DNA of 64,000 bases from Alphaproteobacteria bacterium (GCA_006844765.1 SPJV01000074.1:1-64000), one strand, 5' to 3'. Shown: positions 16,253 through 26,103, counted from the first letter of the stretch. A program made the numbers and translations. The notes: generated by a model not told the origin, from the letters alone.

Positions 16253-17401
16253 TTACAACGAAAACCGACCCGAGCGACCAAAGCACGCTTTCTCGTAATA
16301 GGGCGTTGCGTCGTGGCGGAGGGTGTCGAGGAATTCGGCAGTTATTGGCATTCCGCTGGCCTGTGCAGCGTCCTGCAGTTCATGGGCAACATCCATATCC
16401 GGTGAGAAAGACGCGATTGCGAAATAGCGGCGCGCTTCGCTGTGGTTGCCATAGAACGCTTCGATCTCTCCAAGCCGTTTCGCCGCAAAAGGGTTTCCCC
16501 AATGGGCCAGCGCCTTGAACATCTCGTATGATTGAAGCGGATCCGGATCCCAGGACGATTTATAGTCGTTCAAGGGGTCGTCCATAATCTCAAAACTTGG
16601 GAAAAGTAACGTATGGAAATACTGTTCGTCCGACGGGGATCGTGAATAGAAATCCCACTTGGACTGAAAGCGGGCCCAGTCCACAAAAAATTCACCAAGT
16701 TGCCTATCGCGTGGAAGGCCGGCATCCCCATACCAATAATCCAACCCGCGCGCGAGGACATCACAGACAGGCGCCTCCTCAACAAGCGTCACAACGCGAG
16801 CGCGCATTTCGCTAGCACGGCGGAGATACCCCATCAATCGGGGTGGCATACCGCCAATTCGAGCCCTGACATCAGGCAGATTCTTCGCGAAATCTATTCT
16901 GTCTTTGGCTCGATAGCCCCAATCCTGTTTATAGAACAAGTAAACAGCCGCCTTGAAGATCGCGTGGTCAACACGGTCCACGGGGGGCTTATGGCCATCC
17001 CGCAAGGTCCGCATGTCCAGGGCAATCAGACCCGATATCCAACAGTACCGTATCGGTAACTCTGCGGAGAGCTTTAAGGCCAGATCGATATCTTGGTTCT
17101 GCTCATTGACCTCGCCATAGGCTATTTCGCGAAGATAGGCACAAGCGACCGCATTCACGCGCGACGACACGTCATCCAGCACTGCCAAAGCCCGGTCATA
17201 CAAATCCGCAGGATTGCCCGCTGAGAAAACCGCCCGTAGTTCCGGTCCTGACGTCACGCCGTCGCGCAACAACAAATCCGATGTCTTGCTTAGCGATATG
17301 CCAGAGCTTTTCTCCGCCACCGCGTTGGCATCCGACACGCCGAAGAAAAGCACCGGAATCAAACCAGCCACAAGAGCTACGATTAATTTACAGTGTCTCA
17401 T
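16253..17401 (-). CDS. Secreted protein with Sel1/TPR-like C-terminus, 382 aa
   Basis: A periplasmic or secreted protein of unknown function. It starts with a signal peptide (MRHCKLIVALVAGLIPVLFFGV) and has paired cysteines that may form disulfides. Near the end, ALAHWGNPFAAKRLGEIEAFYG followed by ARRYFAIAS resembles Sel1/TPR helix pairs. The gene just downstream is a diverged, frameshifted paralogue, so this is a tandem duplication. Family function is not recognised. Confidence 0.75.
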   Translation of the reverse strand: MRHCKLIVALVAGLIPVLFFGVSDANAVAEKSSGISLSKTSDLLLRDGVTSGPELRAVFSAGNPADLYDRALAVLDDVSSRVNAVACAYLREIAYGEVNEQNQDIDLALKLSAELPIRYCWISGLIALDMRTLRDGHKPPVDRVDHAIFKAAVYLFYKQDWGYRAKDRIDFAKNLPDVRARIGGMPPRLMGYLRRASEMRARVVTLVEEAPVCDVLARGLDYWYGDAGLPRDRQLGEFFVDWARFQSKWDFYSRSPSDEQYFHTLLFPSFEIMDDPLNDYKSSWDPDPLQSYEMFKALAHWGNPFAAKRLGEIEAFYGNHSEARRYFAIASFSPDMDVAHELQDAAQASGMPITAEFLDTLRHDATPYYEKACFGRSGRFSL

Positions 17402-17450
17402 GCCGGTGATGCTACCGCAGATGATAACAATGACAACCGAAAATGCAGAT

Positions 17451-18488
17451 CTAGGCTGCCTGATCTTCTACCTTGAAGAGGATGTCTACGGCCGTGCTGC
17501 TGGCGGGGTCGGCGAGGCGGTGGACGGGGAGACCGGTCGAGGCTGGGCCGGGAGATATACCGGCGTAGCGGCGGTTGCGGATGGCCATGTTGCTATGCAG
17601 GTCTTCCGCTGTGGGATTGCCGATATAGTGGGTGGTTTGCTTCACCGCGTCGGTAAAACTGCCACCCTGTTGGGTCAGCACGGCTTCAAATCGAGTCATG
17701 ATCGATTCAGTCTGATCGAGCAGCCCCGCCGGCCCTGAGGAGAGCGCCCGGCCCGCGAACCACAACCATCCACCCGGTGCCCGGCGAAGATGCACAGAGA
17801 CACCATCAAATGCCTCCTGACAGGCATAGATGGGGCCGGCGTAACTCTGGGTAACGGAGCCATAAAGCCGGGTCCCCGGAATCCCGACGACACCGCCCGG
17901 GTCCGGCGCAAGACCCAGCGCGCCGAGGGTTTCCGATATCCGGTCTATCTCTGATGCCGGGGCGAACCAATGGGCGGCCAACACCCGGTCCGCACTACAG
18001 GCCGTATGCGTCATCCACTGGGTCAAGGCTGTCCGCAGGTCCCCTGCAGCGAGATCGAAGTCAAAACCTCTGTTGCGGAGATCCGGGCTGCCGAGCCGAC
18101 TGGCGTAGAGATCGACCTCAAGCCGCATGCCCTCGTAATAGAAATAGGGCACGGGGACCGGCACCAGGGCCACAGCCGGCCCAAAGCGGCGGCGGAAACA
18201 GGCCAGCATTTCAGCGTGCTCATCCGGTGATGCCGGATCGTGATACAGGACCAGCTTATCGATTGTCGTCTGCGCCGGCTCGCCCGCCCCTGCTATGATG
18301 TCACGCAGAGTCTCGGCCACCCGCTCGCTCTGTGCCACCAGGTCACCGGGATTGAGCACCTGCCCGTCGAAATCAAGCGGGCATTGCCCGCATGACCATC
18401 CAAATCCCGCCGTTTCGATATAGCACGAATACGGCACTTCAATCCGCATGCCCCAGAACGTACCGAAAGGGATATGGTGACGCATCAT
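17451..18488 (-). CDS. Tandem RidA/YjgF-type domain protein
   Basis: A 345-aa protein with two Rid-like halves. The first (about 1-150) contains SCGQCPLDFDGQVLNPGDL followed by ERVAETLRDIIAGAG. The second (about 215-340) contains WLWFAGRALSSGPAG, then QTESIMTRFEAVLTQQGGS and MAIRNRRY. RidA proteins hydrolyse reactive enamine/imine intermediates, usually through a conserved Arg; whether both halves keep it is unclear. Its ATG overlaps the cobT stop codon, so it is translationally coupled to cobaltochelatase, a link I cannot explain from family knowledge. A second ATG directly follows the first. Confidence 0.75.
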   Translation of the reverse strand: MMRHHIPFGTFWGMRIEVPYSCYIETAGFGWSCGQCPLDFDGQVLNPGDLVAQSERVAETLRDIIAGAGEPAQTTIDKLVLYHDPASPDEHAEMLACFRRRFGPAVALVPVPVPYFYYEGMRLEVDLYASRLGSPDLRNRGFDFDLAAGDLRTALTQWMTHTACSADRVLAAHWFAPASEIDRISETLGALGLAPDPGGVVGIPGTRLYGSVTQSYAGPIYACQEAFDGVSVHLRRAPGGWLWFAGRALSSGPAGLLDQTESIMTRFEAVLTQQGGSFTDAVKQTTHYIGNPTAEDLHSNMAIRNRRYAGISPGPASTGLPVHRLADPASSTAVDILFKVEDQAA

Positions 18489-20383
18489 CTTCGGGCTCTG
18501 ATCGGCTCCAGCTTCGATTGGTTACGGCGGCCACGCGGCAATTCGCTCTCATCCTCAAACAGATCGGCGAGCTGTTCCATCATGGTCCCGCCAAGCTGTT
18601 CGACATCAACGATGGTAACGGCACGCCGGTAATAGCGTGTTACGTCATGACCAATCCCGATGGCGACAACCTCTATCGGTGATTTCGTTTCAATGTACTC
18701 GATCACATCGCGCAGGTGCCGTTCCAGATAGTTGCCCGGATTGACGGAGAGCGTCGAGTCATCGACCGGCGCGCCGTCGGAGATCACCATCATAATGCGG
18801 CGTTCCTCCGGCCGGGACAGCAGGCGTTGATGCGCCCACATCAGCGCTTCGCCATCGATATTCTCTTTCAACAACCCTTCGCGCAGCATCAGGCCGAGAT
18901 TTTTCCGGGCCCGGCGATAGGGCAGGTCCGCAGGCTTATAGAGGATATGGCGCAGATCGTTCAGGCGTCCCGGATTGGCCGGCTTCCCATCAGCGATCCA
19001 TTGCTCCCGCGACTGACCACCCTTCCAGGCGCGTGTCGTGAAGCCTAGGATTTCAACCTTCACCCCACAACGCTCCAACGTGCGGGCCAGAATATCCGCC
19101 GACATCGCCGCGATAGAGATGGGGCGCCCCCGCATCGAGCCGGAATTGTCGATCAGCAGCGAGACAACCGTGTCACGGAATTTGGTATCCTTCTCCTGCT
19201 TGAAGGACAGAGGATGCAGCGGGTTCGTGACCACCCGGTCGAGCCGTCCGGTATCCAGCAGACCTTCTTCCAAGTCGAAATCCCAACTGCGCTGTTGCTG
19301 TGCCATCAAACGCCGCTGCAATCGGTTCGCGAGCTTCCCGATGATACCCTGAATATGGGTCAGCTGCTGGTCCAGCATCTGCCTCAGCCGGGTGAGTTCT
19401 TCCGGATCGCAAAGCTCATCCGCGCCAACGACTTCATCAAAGCTTTCGACATAGGCGGCGTAGAATTTCTCTTTCGGCAGATTGGAAAGGTCGTGTTCCG
19501 GACGCCAGCGACGGCCCGCATCGCCCGGTTGGTCGGCGCCAGGGGCTTCCTGCATCTCGCCGTCCATTTCCTCGTCCATATACTCGCCGTCGTCGTCTTC
19601 TCCGTCACCGGCAGCTTGTTCGGACATGCCTTCGACCTGGCCGGTCTGCTCGTCGCCGCCCTCTTCCTCGCTTTGTCCACGCGTTTGGTCGTCGCTATCG
19701 TCCTGGCTGTCGTCATCCGTATCGTCAGAAGCGTCGTCATGTTCCTCCTGCCCCATGTCGACATCCATCGACCGGATGATATCGCAAGCCGCCTGGGCAT
19801 AAGCCTCCTGATCTTCCAACAAGGGGGTCAACTCAGACAAGGCTGCCTGAAGACGCTCTTCCAGATGCGGGCGCCACAGGTCGACCACGGCTTTCGCCGC
19901 ACCTGGGGGTTCTTCGCCGGTTATCGCTTCCCGCGCCAGGAGCCGGACCACATCCGGTAACGCCGATTCCGTGCGTTCCTCGATCCGATGAAAGCCCAAA
20001 CGGCGGTAGCGCTGGTCCAGGGCTTCATGCAGATTGTCCCGCAAGCCGGACATGAACCGCCCACCGACTGCTTCGATCCGGGCATTCTCCAGCGCCTCGA
20101 AAAGCATCGGGGCGACCTCACCGCTGGGCTTCAACCGCTGATGCAGTGCCGCATCATGATGCTTCAACCGGACGGCAAGACCATCAGCCTCCCCGCGCAC
20201 ACGCCGCACTTCTTCCGGCGGCAGATTGCGGGCTGTCGGGAATGGCAGACGCGCCCGCTCCCCCGTCATATGGGCCGGTTCCGAGCCATAGACGACCTCG
20301 ACCTCCGGCTCTCCAGAGACAGCACGGAAACAGGCCGCATTGGCGCGCTTGAAATCCTCTAGCGGTCCTTCACGATCCGCCAT
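18485..20383 (-). CDS. cobT: Cobaltochelatase subunit CobT
   Basis: A 632-aa protein with the CobT layout: an N-terminal region (about 1-210), a very acidic Asp/Glu/Gln-rich linker (about 210-300) and a C-terminal von Willebrand A domain with the MIDAS motif DNSGSM near residue 407. CobT works with the AAA+ protein CobS and with CobN to insert cobalt into hydrogenobyrinate diamide in aerobic B12 synthesis. It follows cobS by 17 nt and overlaps the Rid-like gene by 4 nt. In many alphaproteobacteria CobST lie apart from other cob genes, as here. Long open frames on the opposite strand are shadows. Confidence 0.96.
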   Translation of the reverse strand: MADREGPLEDFKRANAACFRAVSGEPEVEVVYGSEPAHMTGERARLPFPTARNLPPEEVRRVRGEADGLAVRLKHHDAALHQRLKPSGEVAPMLFEALENARIEAVGGRFMSGLRDNLHEALDQRYRRLGFHRIEERTESALPDVVRLLAREAITGEEPPGAAKAVVDLWRPHLEERLQAALSELTPLLEDQEAYAQAACDIIRSMDVDMGQEEHDDASDDTDDDSQDDSDDQTRGQSEEEGGDEQTGQVEGMSEQAAGDGEDDDGEYMDEEMDGEMQEAPGADQPGDAGRRWRPEHDLSNLPKEKFYAAYVESFDEVVGADELCDPEELTRLRQMLDQQLTHIQGIIGKLANRLQRRLMAQQQRSWDFDLEEGLLDTGRLDRVVTNPLHPLSFKQEKDTKFRDTVVSLLIDNSGSMRGRPISIAAMSADILARTLERCGVKVEILGFTTRAWKGGQSREQWIADGKPANPGRLNDLRHILYKPADLPYRRARKNLGLMLREGLLKENIDGEALMWAHQRLLSRPEERRIMMVISDGAPVDDSTLSVNPGNYLERHLRDVIEYIETKSPIEVVAIGIGHDVTRYYRRAVTIVDVEQLGGTMMEQLADLFEDESELPRGRRNQSKLEPIRARR

Positions 20384-20400
20384 GTCGATAGCCTCCGGCC

Positions 20401-21411
20401 TTAGTGAACCTGGACCCCAAGTCCAGTATTCGGAAGATCTTCACCGAAACAGCGCTGATAGTATTCAGCAATGATCTGGCGTTCCGTTTCGTCACATTTG
20501 TTCAGGAACGTAACCCGGAAGGCAAAACCGATATCGCCGCCGAAGATCCGCGCATTCTCCGCCCAGGTCAGAACCGTCCGCGGGCTCATGACGGTAGAGA
20601 TATCGCCGGCAATGAAGCCTGTGCGGGTCAAATCAGCACATTGCACCATGGCTGAGATCTGATCGCGGCCTTCATCGGTATCGAAGTCGGTTGCCTTGGC
20701 GAGCACGATCTTAGTCTCGATATCATGCGGCAGATAGTTCAGCGTCGTGACGATCGACCAGCGGTCCATCTGACCCTGGTTGATCTGCTGCGTCCCGTGA
20801 TAGAGCCCCGTGGTATCGCCCAAACCGACCGTGTTGGCGGTCGCGAACATCCGGAAGAAGTTATGCGGACGGATGACCTTGGATTGGTCAAGTAAGGTCA
20901 GCTTCCCCGCGACTTCCAGAACGCGCTGGATCACGAACATCACATCAGGGCGGCCCGCATCATATTCATCGAAGCAGATCGCAACCGGATGCTGCAACGC
21001 CCAGGGCAGGATACCTTCACGGAATTCCGTCACCTGGACCCCATCACGCAGGACAATCGCATCCTTACCGACAAGATCAATCCGGCTGATATGGCTATCC
21101 AGGTTCACCCGGATACAGGGCCAGTTGAGGCGCGCTGCGACCTGTTCAACATGGGTCGATTTACCCGTCCCGTGATAGCCTTGGATCATGACCCGGCGGT
21201 TATGCGCAAAACCAGCAAGGATCGCCATGGTCGTGTCGTGATCGAATACATAGGTCTCGTCCAGTTCCGGTACATGTTCCGTACGGGCGGAATAGGCCGG
21301 GACCATCATATCGCTATCCAGGCCGAAGGTCTGGCGCACCGACAGCTCCATATCGGGTTCATTCAGGCCTTCGAGCGAGGGCATCGCCGTCGCGGCGTCA
21401 AGGGTGCTCAT
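20401..21411 (-). CDS. cobS: Cobaltochelatase subunit CobS
   Basis: A 336-aa AAA+ ATPase. The Walker A motif GYHGTGKSTH and Walker B motif ICFDEYDAGRPD are present, followed by the sensor region MFATANTVGLGDTTG. With CobT it forms the chaperone-like motor of the aerobic cobaltochelatase. I chose the ATG with an AGGA site 10 nt upstream; a GTG 18 nt further upstream is the alternative. It lies upstream of cobT with a 17-nt gap and downstream of the J-domain gene. Confidence 0.97.
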   Translation of the reverse strand: MSTLDAATAMPSLEGLNEPDMELSVRQTFGLDSDMMVPAYSARTEHVPELDETYVFDHDTTMAILAGFAHNRRVMIQGYHGTGKSTHVEQVAARLNWPCIRVNLDSHISRIDLVGKDAIVLRDGVQVTEFREGILPWALQHPVAICFDEYDAGRPDVMFVIQRVLEVAGKLTLLDQSKVIRPHNFFRMFATANTVGLGDTTGLYHGTQQINQGQMDRWSIVTTLNYLPHDIETKIVLAKATDFDTDEGRDQISAMVQCADLTRTGFIAGDISTVMSPRTVLTWAENARIFGGDIGFAFRVTFLNKCDETERQIIAEYYQRCFGEDLPNTGLGVQVH

Positions 21412-21556
21412 CTTGGAATTCCTACTCACTAGCTAACTGCCGCCGAAAGTATGATAACCGTCGGGGCCAGAGGGGGCGCGCGGTGACAGAAAAAACATTG
21501 TCCGGCACAGCCCCAAGTCAAGCGGGGCAAGCCGGACGAAACTGATACGGGCTTTG

Positions 21557-22171
21557 CTACCGGTTAGAACCGGCCAGCACCTCCCGCAATACGGCATAGG
21601 CATGATTAATGGCTTTCAGCCGTTCCTCCGCCATTTCATCCCCGCCATTCAGGTCAGGATGCAACCGCTTTGCAAGTTCCTTATATCGTGCCTTAAGCTC
21701 GGTCAAGGTAAGGGGCTCGGTAAGCTCTTTCCCAAAGCCAAGTGTTCGGTAGGCAGCGGCCTCTTCCGGCGTTTGCGCGAAGGGATGTTGACTGTCCGGT
21801 CCCGGCTGCGCACGAAAGCCGGCACCTTCCTTCTCCCCATCCAAACCACCGAAATCCGCATCAAATTTCCGGTTCAAATCCTCCGCCATCCGGGTCGCTG
21901 CGAGCCGCAATCCCATCGGCCAGGTCGGGCGCCCCCAACAACTGTCATTGCGAATATGCGCTTCGATCTGATCCGCCGTGAACCCTTTGCAATAATCCCA
22001 GGCCGCATTGTATTCGCGCGCATGCAGCTTACAGAACCAGTAATAGTCCCGCAGCCTGTCCCGAGATTTGGGCGCACGATGCAGACCAGCCTCCAGACAT
22101 TCCGGATGATCGCATAAGCGTTCCGGTGCCGGGTTGCGGTTCAGCGCATGCTCTTGTATCGCCTTGTCCAT
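21557..22171 (-). CDS. J-domain (DnaJ-like) protein
   Basis: A 204-aa protein of the type often found beside cobS in alphaproteobacteria. The N-terminal part has cysteines and histidines (CDHPECLEAG and FCKLHA). The C-terminal J domain carries the HPD tripeptide in KRLHPDLNGGD, which stimulates Hsp70 ATPase. Neither the ATG chosen nor an upstream TTG (22207) has a strong ribosome site. It is divergent from the BolA gene with an 80-bp gap. Confidence 0.88.
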   Translation of the reverse strand: MDKAIQEHALNRNPAPERLCDHPECLEAGLHRAPKSRDRLRDYYWFCKLHAREYNAAWDYCKGFTADQIEAHIRNDSCWGRPTWPMGLRLAATRMAEDLNRKFDADFGGLDGEKEGAGFRAQPGPDSQHPFAQTPEEAAAYRTLGFGKELTEPLTLTELKARYKELAKRLHPDLNGGDEMAEERLKAINHAYAVLREVLAGSNR

Positions 22172-22249
22172 AGGGTTGAGTATGGGACGCGCCCCAACCC
22201 GCTGCAAGGGCCGCAGGCTCGATCAAATCAATGCTTGGAGAAAAAGCTT

Positions 22250-22516
22250 ATGTCCGTAGAAGCAGAAATGCGCCGCAAGCTCGAAGAGGCTTTTCAGCCG
22301 CAACTTCTGGAGATCGAGAATGACAGCCACCGCCATGCCGGTCATGCCGGAAGCCCCGGTACCGGCGACAGTCATTTCAATGTCGCGATGATCTCCGCCT
22401 CCTTCGAAGGCCAGAACCGCGTCGCCCGGCAACGCGCGGTCTATGCCTGTCTGGCAGATGAGCTTAAAGGCCCAGTCCACGCCCTGGCGCTCAAGCTGAA
22501 AGCACCAGGGGAGTAG
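22250..22516 (+). CDS. BolA-family protein
   Basis: An 88-aa BolA-like protein. The fold motifs are seen: an N-terminal helix (EAEMRRKLEEAFQPQLLEIE), SHRHAGHAG, then HFNVAMISASFEGQNRVARQR and ending in VHALALKLKAP. BolA proteins bind glutaredoxins with Fe-S clusters through the conserved His and are linked to iron handling and morphology. A GGAG ribosome site precedes the ATG. Confidence 0.93.
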   Translation: MSVEAEMRRKLEEAFQPQLLEIENDSHRHAGHAGSPGTGDSHFNVAMISASFEGQNRVARQRAVYACLADELKGPVHALALKLKAPGE

Positions 22517-22519
22517 CTC

Positions 22520-23935
22520 TTAACTGCCCGAAAGCCCGTTAAACCGACCGGCAGTTCCTGAGCCAGTCTCCGTGTTTGTTGCATTCGACGTTTCGTGAAT
22601 CGTTACTTCGTGCGCAAGCTCGCCTGCAATATTGCCATTCGCATTCTGCAGTGTCCCTTTGAAAGCGCCTGTGCAACCGCCAGCCCCAAAGGTACTGCAG
22701 TTAAAGGTAATGTTCGATTGAGAATCGAACACAGCTAACCCGTCGACGCCCGAATCGAAGGAGTTAGAAAGCAGTGAGAAACTACCTGTGCCAAATGTCG
22801 TGCTGTTGATCGATACGGACGAACTCCCTCCCCCGATCGTGCGTGACGCAAAATTCAGATCCAGCTGCACATCATAACTCCCCCCACCTGGGAGAGCGAC
22901 CGTGCTTTGGAAAAAGTGAAACGAGCCCGTTTGAGTATCGAGTTGAGAAATTGTGTTTGTGACACCAGCAATTAGAGACTCTACCCCTGGGTCTTCTTCT
23001 TCTTCTTCCTCAATCTCTTGCGTTCTGGCCACGATTTCGCCAACTTCAACAGCATTCTGAAAAGATACTGCAACTTGCTGCCCGGATAAAACTTCGGCCT
23101 GCTCCAATAACTGCGGATCATCGCTGCCGCCGCCGTCACCTGACTGAGTGCCCTCGCCGTCAGCATCGGCGCTCCCTTCAACGCCGGTCCCTGCACCCTC
23201 ATCTGCATTCGACTGGGACTCTCCACCCTCATTGCTTTCGCTATCGCCCTCCTCGGAGAGCTCAGAGGTGATCTGTTGCACCCGCGCTGGCGGCAGAAGC
23301 TTCGGCGGCGTCGGCGGCGCGCCGGGCACCAGGGTCGTCGCATAGCCGGGACGGCCAATAGTGACAGAGCCCAGATCGTTCGTAACATTGATTCGACCGA
23401 CGGTTTCGCCGGCATTGTTCACAGCGCCGGGACCAAGCAGCACAACCTCTGTCGCGTCCGGTGTCACAACACCGCCGACAATGGTCCCGCGAATCCCAAT
23501 GGTTCCAACCGGCAGCTTGACCGTCATGTCATCCGGCTTCCGCTTGGCGATCTTGCCGGTAATGAATCGAAAAACCCCCTTGGTGACAGAGGCAACAATT
23601 TTCCCTGCATCCGTCGCCGGATCATAGACAAACTCATCAATGGTAAGCTCGCTATCCGGCCCGATAGTAAAGACGGTTTCATCCATCAACAGGATCTGCA
23701 TCCCGCTGCGCTCACCCGACGCGATCTCATCTTCCAGAAAGATCGGCTCGCCACTGGCAACCCGCCGCCCGACAACATTCTGCCCACGCGACAATTGCAC
23801 CTGCCCGCGCACGACAGCGGACACCCCGACCTGAGTATCGGTATCAACCCCGGATTGGCTCTGCGCGGCAGCCGGGTCGCCCCTTCCGAGGAGGCAAACG
23901 GTCAGCGCGACAGCCAAAGATAACGTTTTCCACAT
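22520..23935 (-). CDS. Exported FecR-domain protein
   Basis: A 471-aa protein. I start it at the ATG that gives a signal peptide (MWKTLSLAVALTVCLLGRG) with cleavage near AAAQ; the frame extends 36 codons upstream. Residues about 35-150 form a FecR-type domain, with VGVSAVVRGQVQLSRG and VGTIGIRGTIVGG. A proline- and acidic-rich linker follows (about 200-310, rich in Glu, Gly and Ser). A C-terminal beta-rich domain with Ser, Asn and Thr repeats and one Cys pair (NCSTFGAGGCTG) ends it. No sigma factor is nearby, so it is not a FecIR pair; proteins of this kind are thought to be surface-associated. The 3' end lies 4 bp from the BolA stop, convergent. Confidence 0.8.
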   Translation of the reverse strand: MWKTLSLAVALTVCLLGRGDPAAAQSQSGVDTDTQVGVSAVVRGQVQLSRGQNVVGRRVASGEPIFLEDEIASGERSGMQILLMDETVFTIGPDSELTIDEFVYDPATDAGKIVASVTKGVFRFITGKIAKRKPDDMTVKLPVGTIGIRGTIVGGVVTPDATEVVLLGPGAVNNAGETVGRINVTNDLGSVTIGRPGYATTLVPGAPPTPPKLLPPARVQQITSELSEEGDSESNEGGESQSNADEGAGTGVEGSADADGEGTQSGDGGGSDDPQLLEQAEVLSGQQVAVSFQNAVEVGEIVARTQEIEEEEEEDPGVESLIAGVTNTISQLDTQTGSFHFFQSTVALPGGGSYDVQLDLNFASRTIGGGSSSVSINSTTFGTGSFSLLSNSFDSGVDGLAVFDSQSNITFNCSTFGAGGCTGAFKGTLQNANGNIAGELAHEVTIHETSNATNTETGSGTAGRFNGLSGS

Positions 23936-24120
23936 AGTCACCACTGGCGCTCCCAATGCTACGCCTATTGTTGTTGCGGCGGACATTAGCAGAAAGGATC
24001 GACATGCAAAGCCTTCAGCCTGGGTGATTTGCATAAAAGTCAAGTTTTTTCACCGGGCTTGCCATGCCTTCAGCACTCTCCCAAACTATCGACTGAATTT
24101 GTTAGGATTAGGGACCAAAC

Positions 24121-24879
24121 ATGTCTGATATGATCGGAAAATGCGCATTGATTACGGGGGGCTCCCGCGGGATCGGTGCCGCGGCGGCGCGTCTATTGGC
24201 GGCGGCCGGGTGTAACATCGCGTTTTCCTATGTTTCCGATACCGCAGCCGCCACCGCGCTGACCAGTGATTTGGAAGCGATGGGTGTAAAAGCACGCGCC
24301 GTGAAGGCTGATATGGGCACGGAAGACGGCATGCTCGCCTTTTTCCAGTCCGTGGACCAGGCTTTCGGTGCGCCTGACTATGTTATCAACAATGCTGGCA
24401 TTACCGGCGCCATTACCAAAGTCGCGGAACTCGACACTGCAGAACTGCGTCGCGTGGTAGACGTCAATGTCTTTGGGGCCATGCTCTGTTGCCGTGAAGC
24501 CGTAAAGCGCCTGTCGACAGCCCATGGCGGGCGCGGCGGCGCCATCGTCAATCTATCTTCCGCTGCCGTGCGTTTGGGTTCCCCCAATGAATTTGTTCAC
24601 TACGCCATGTCTAAGGGCGCCATCGACAGCCTGACACTCGGCCTCGCCCGTGAAGTTGCCCAGGAAGGCATCCGGGTCAACGCGGTCGCGCCCGGCCTGA
24701 TCGAAACGGACATCCATGCCTCCGCCGGGGCGCCGGATCGGTTGGAACGCCTGGGCCCCGGAGTCCCGATTGGCCGCGCTGGGACCGCAGAGGAAACCGC
24801 TGAGGCGATTCGCTGGTTATTGAGCGATGCGGCCTCCTACGTCACCGGTGCCATCTTGCCGGTGACCGGCGGACGCTAA
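24121..24879 (+). CDS. SDR-family oxidoreductase
   Basis: A 252-aa classical short-chain dehydrogenase. It has the TGGSRGIGAAAARLL cofactor motif, NNAG, the catalytic Ser in LSSAAVRLG, the YAMSK motif and the C-terminal PVTGG. The nearest described group is the FabG-like enzymes; the substrate cannot be told. It is 18 nt upstream of zapE and probably co-transcribed. Confidence 0.92.
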   Translation: MSDMIGKCALITGGSRGIGAAAARLLAAAGCNIAFSYVSDTAAATALTSDLEAMGVKARAVKADMGTEDGMLAFFQSVDQAFGAPDYVINNAGITGAITKVAELDTAELRRVVDVNVFGAMLCCREAVKRLSTAHGGRGGAIVNLSSAAVRLGSPNEFVHYAMSKGAIDSLTLGLAREVAQEGIRVNAVAPGLIETDIHASAGAPDRLERLGPGVPIGRAGTAEETAEAIRWLLSDAASYVTGAILPVTGGR

Positions 24880-24897
24880 GGGAAGGCCACAGTACAA

Positions 24898-26037
24898 ATG
24901 GACGGCCCGCTTTCCAGCTACCGCGCGCTTTTGCATGACGGGACTTTGAAGCCCGATCCGATACAGGCGCTCGCCGCAGAGAAACTGCAAAGCCTGCATC
25001 ATGCCTTGAACGGCTACGTGCCCGCACTTGGAGAGAACGGCGGCTGGAAGGCGCGCCTCGGTCTCTCCCGCCGCAAAATCGACCCGCCCCAAGGCCTCTA
25101 CATGCATGGCGGAGTTGGGCGCGGAAAGTCCATGCTGATGGATCTATTCTTCGAAACAGCACCGGTCGAAAAGAAGCGTCGGGTTCATTTCCACGAATTC
25201 ATGATCGAGGTGCATGAGGCCATCCATGAATGGCGTCAGGCGCAAAAAGATCGCGAAACCAAGGAAGTCGATCCCCTGCCGAAACACGCGGCGAAGGTCG
25301 CGGAGGGCGCCTGGCTTCTCTGCTTCGATGAGTTTCATGTCACAGACATTGCCGACGCCATGATCCTGGGCCGATTGTTCACCGCCTTGTTCGATCTGGG
25401 TGTCGTTGTCGTCTCCACCTCGAACTGGCCGCCGCAGGACCTCTATAAACACGGTCTGCAGCGGGAGCAGTTCTTGCCCTTCATCGATCTGGTACAGGAA
25501 AAACTCGACATCCTGCATCTGGACTCGCCGACGGATTATCGAATGATCCGTCTGAAGGCCTTAAAGACCTACCACGCGCCGCTGGGGCCAGCCGCGACCC
25601 GGGAGATCAGAAAAGCCTTTGACGAGTTGACCGAAGGCGCCCGCGCCGAACCGACCGTGATCGAAGTGAAAGGGCGGGAGGTTCCCATCGACCTCGCCGC
25701 GCGTGGTGTCGGGCTTAGCAATTTCGATAGTTTATGTGCCAAGCCGCTCGGCGCCAGGGACTACCTCGCCATCGCCAAGACCTTCCACACGGTGATCCTG
25801 GATGGCATCCCGCGCCTCTCTGCCGAGAAGCGCAATGAGGCCAAGCGCTTCATGACCTTGATCGATGCGTTATATGAGCAACATTGCAACCTGATCCTCG
25901 CCGCCGACGCCGCCCCGGCCGACCTCTACCGTGAAGGCACGCATGCCTTTGAGTTTGAACGCACGGTGTCCCGGCTGATGGAAATGCAGTCGAAAGAGTA
26001 TCGCGAACAGAACCATAAGGGCGGAGATGAAAGTTAG
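24898..26037 (+). CDS. zapE: Cell division protein ZapE (AFG1-type ATPase)
   Basis: A 379-aa P-loop ATPase of the ZapE/AFG1 family. The Walker A motif is GGVGRGKSMLMD and the Walker B motif is LLCFDEFHVTDIADAM, with the family segment STSNWPPQDLYKHGLQREQF. In E. coli ZapE acts at the FtsZ ring under stress. The length is typical. It ends just before the two tRNA genes. Confidence 0.94.
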   Translation: MDGPLSSYRALLHDGTLKPDPIQALAAEKLQSLHHALNGYVPALGENGGWKARLGLSRRKIDPPQGLYMHGGVGRGKSMLMDLFFETAPVEKKRRVHFHEFMIEVHEAIHEWRQAQKDRETKEVDPLPKHAAKVAEGAWLLCFDEFHVTDIADAMILGRLFTALFDLGVVVVSTSNWPPQDLYKHGLQREQFLPFIDLVQEKLDILHLDSPTDYRMIRLKALKTYHAPLGPAATREIRKAFDELTEGARAEPTVIEVKGREVPIDLAARGVGLSNFDSLCAKPLGARDYLAIAKTFHTVILDGIPRLSAEKRNEAKRFMTLIDALYEQHCNLILAADAAPADLYREGTHAFEFERTVSRLMEMQSKEYREQNHKGGDES

Positions 26038-26103
26038 GCTCTGTTCGGCGTTGACCACAGGCGCAGACCGTCCTATCTATCGCCTTCGCCCGCTTAGGCA
26101 GGC

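Noticed and set aside
19214..19960. Long plus-strand open frames (up to 248 codons) opposite cobT
   Set aside because: They mirror the codon bias of cobT, especially the acidic linker, and have no family features.
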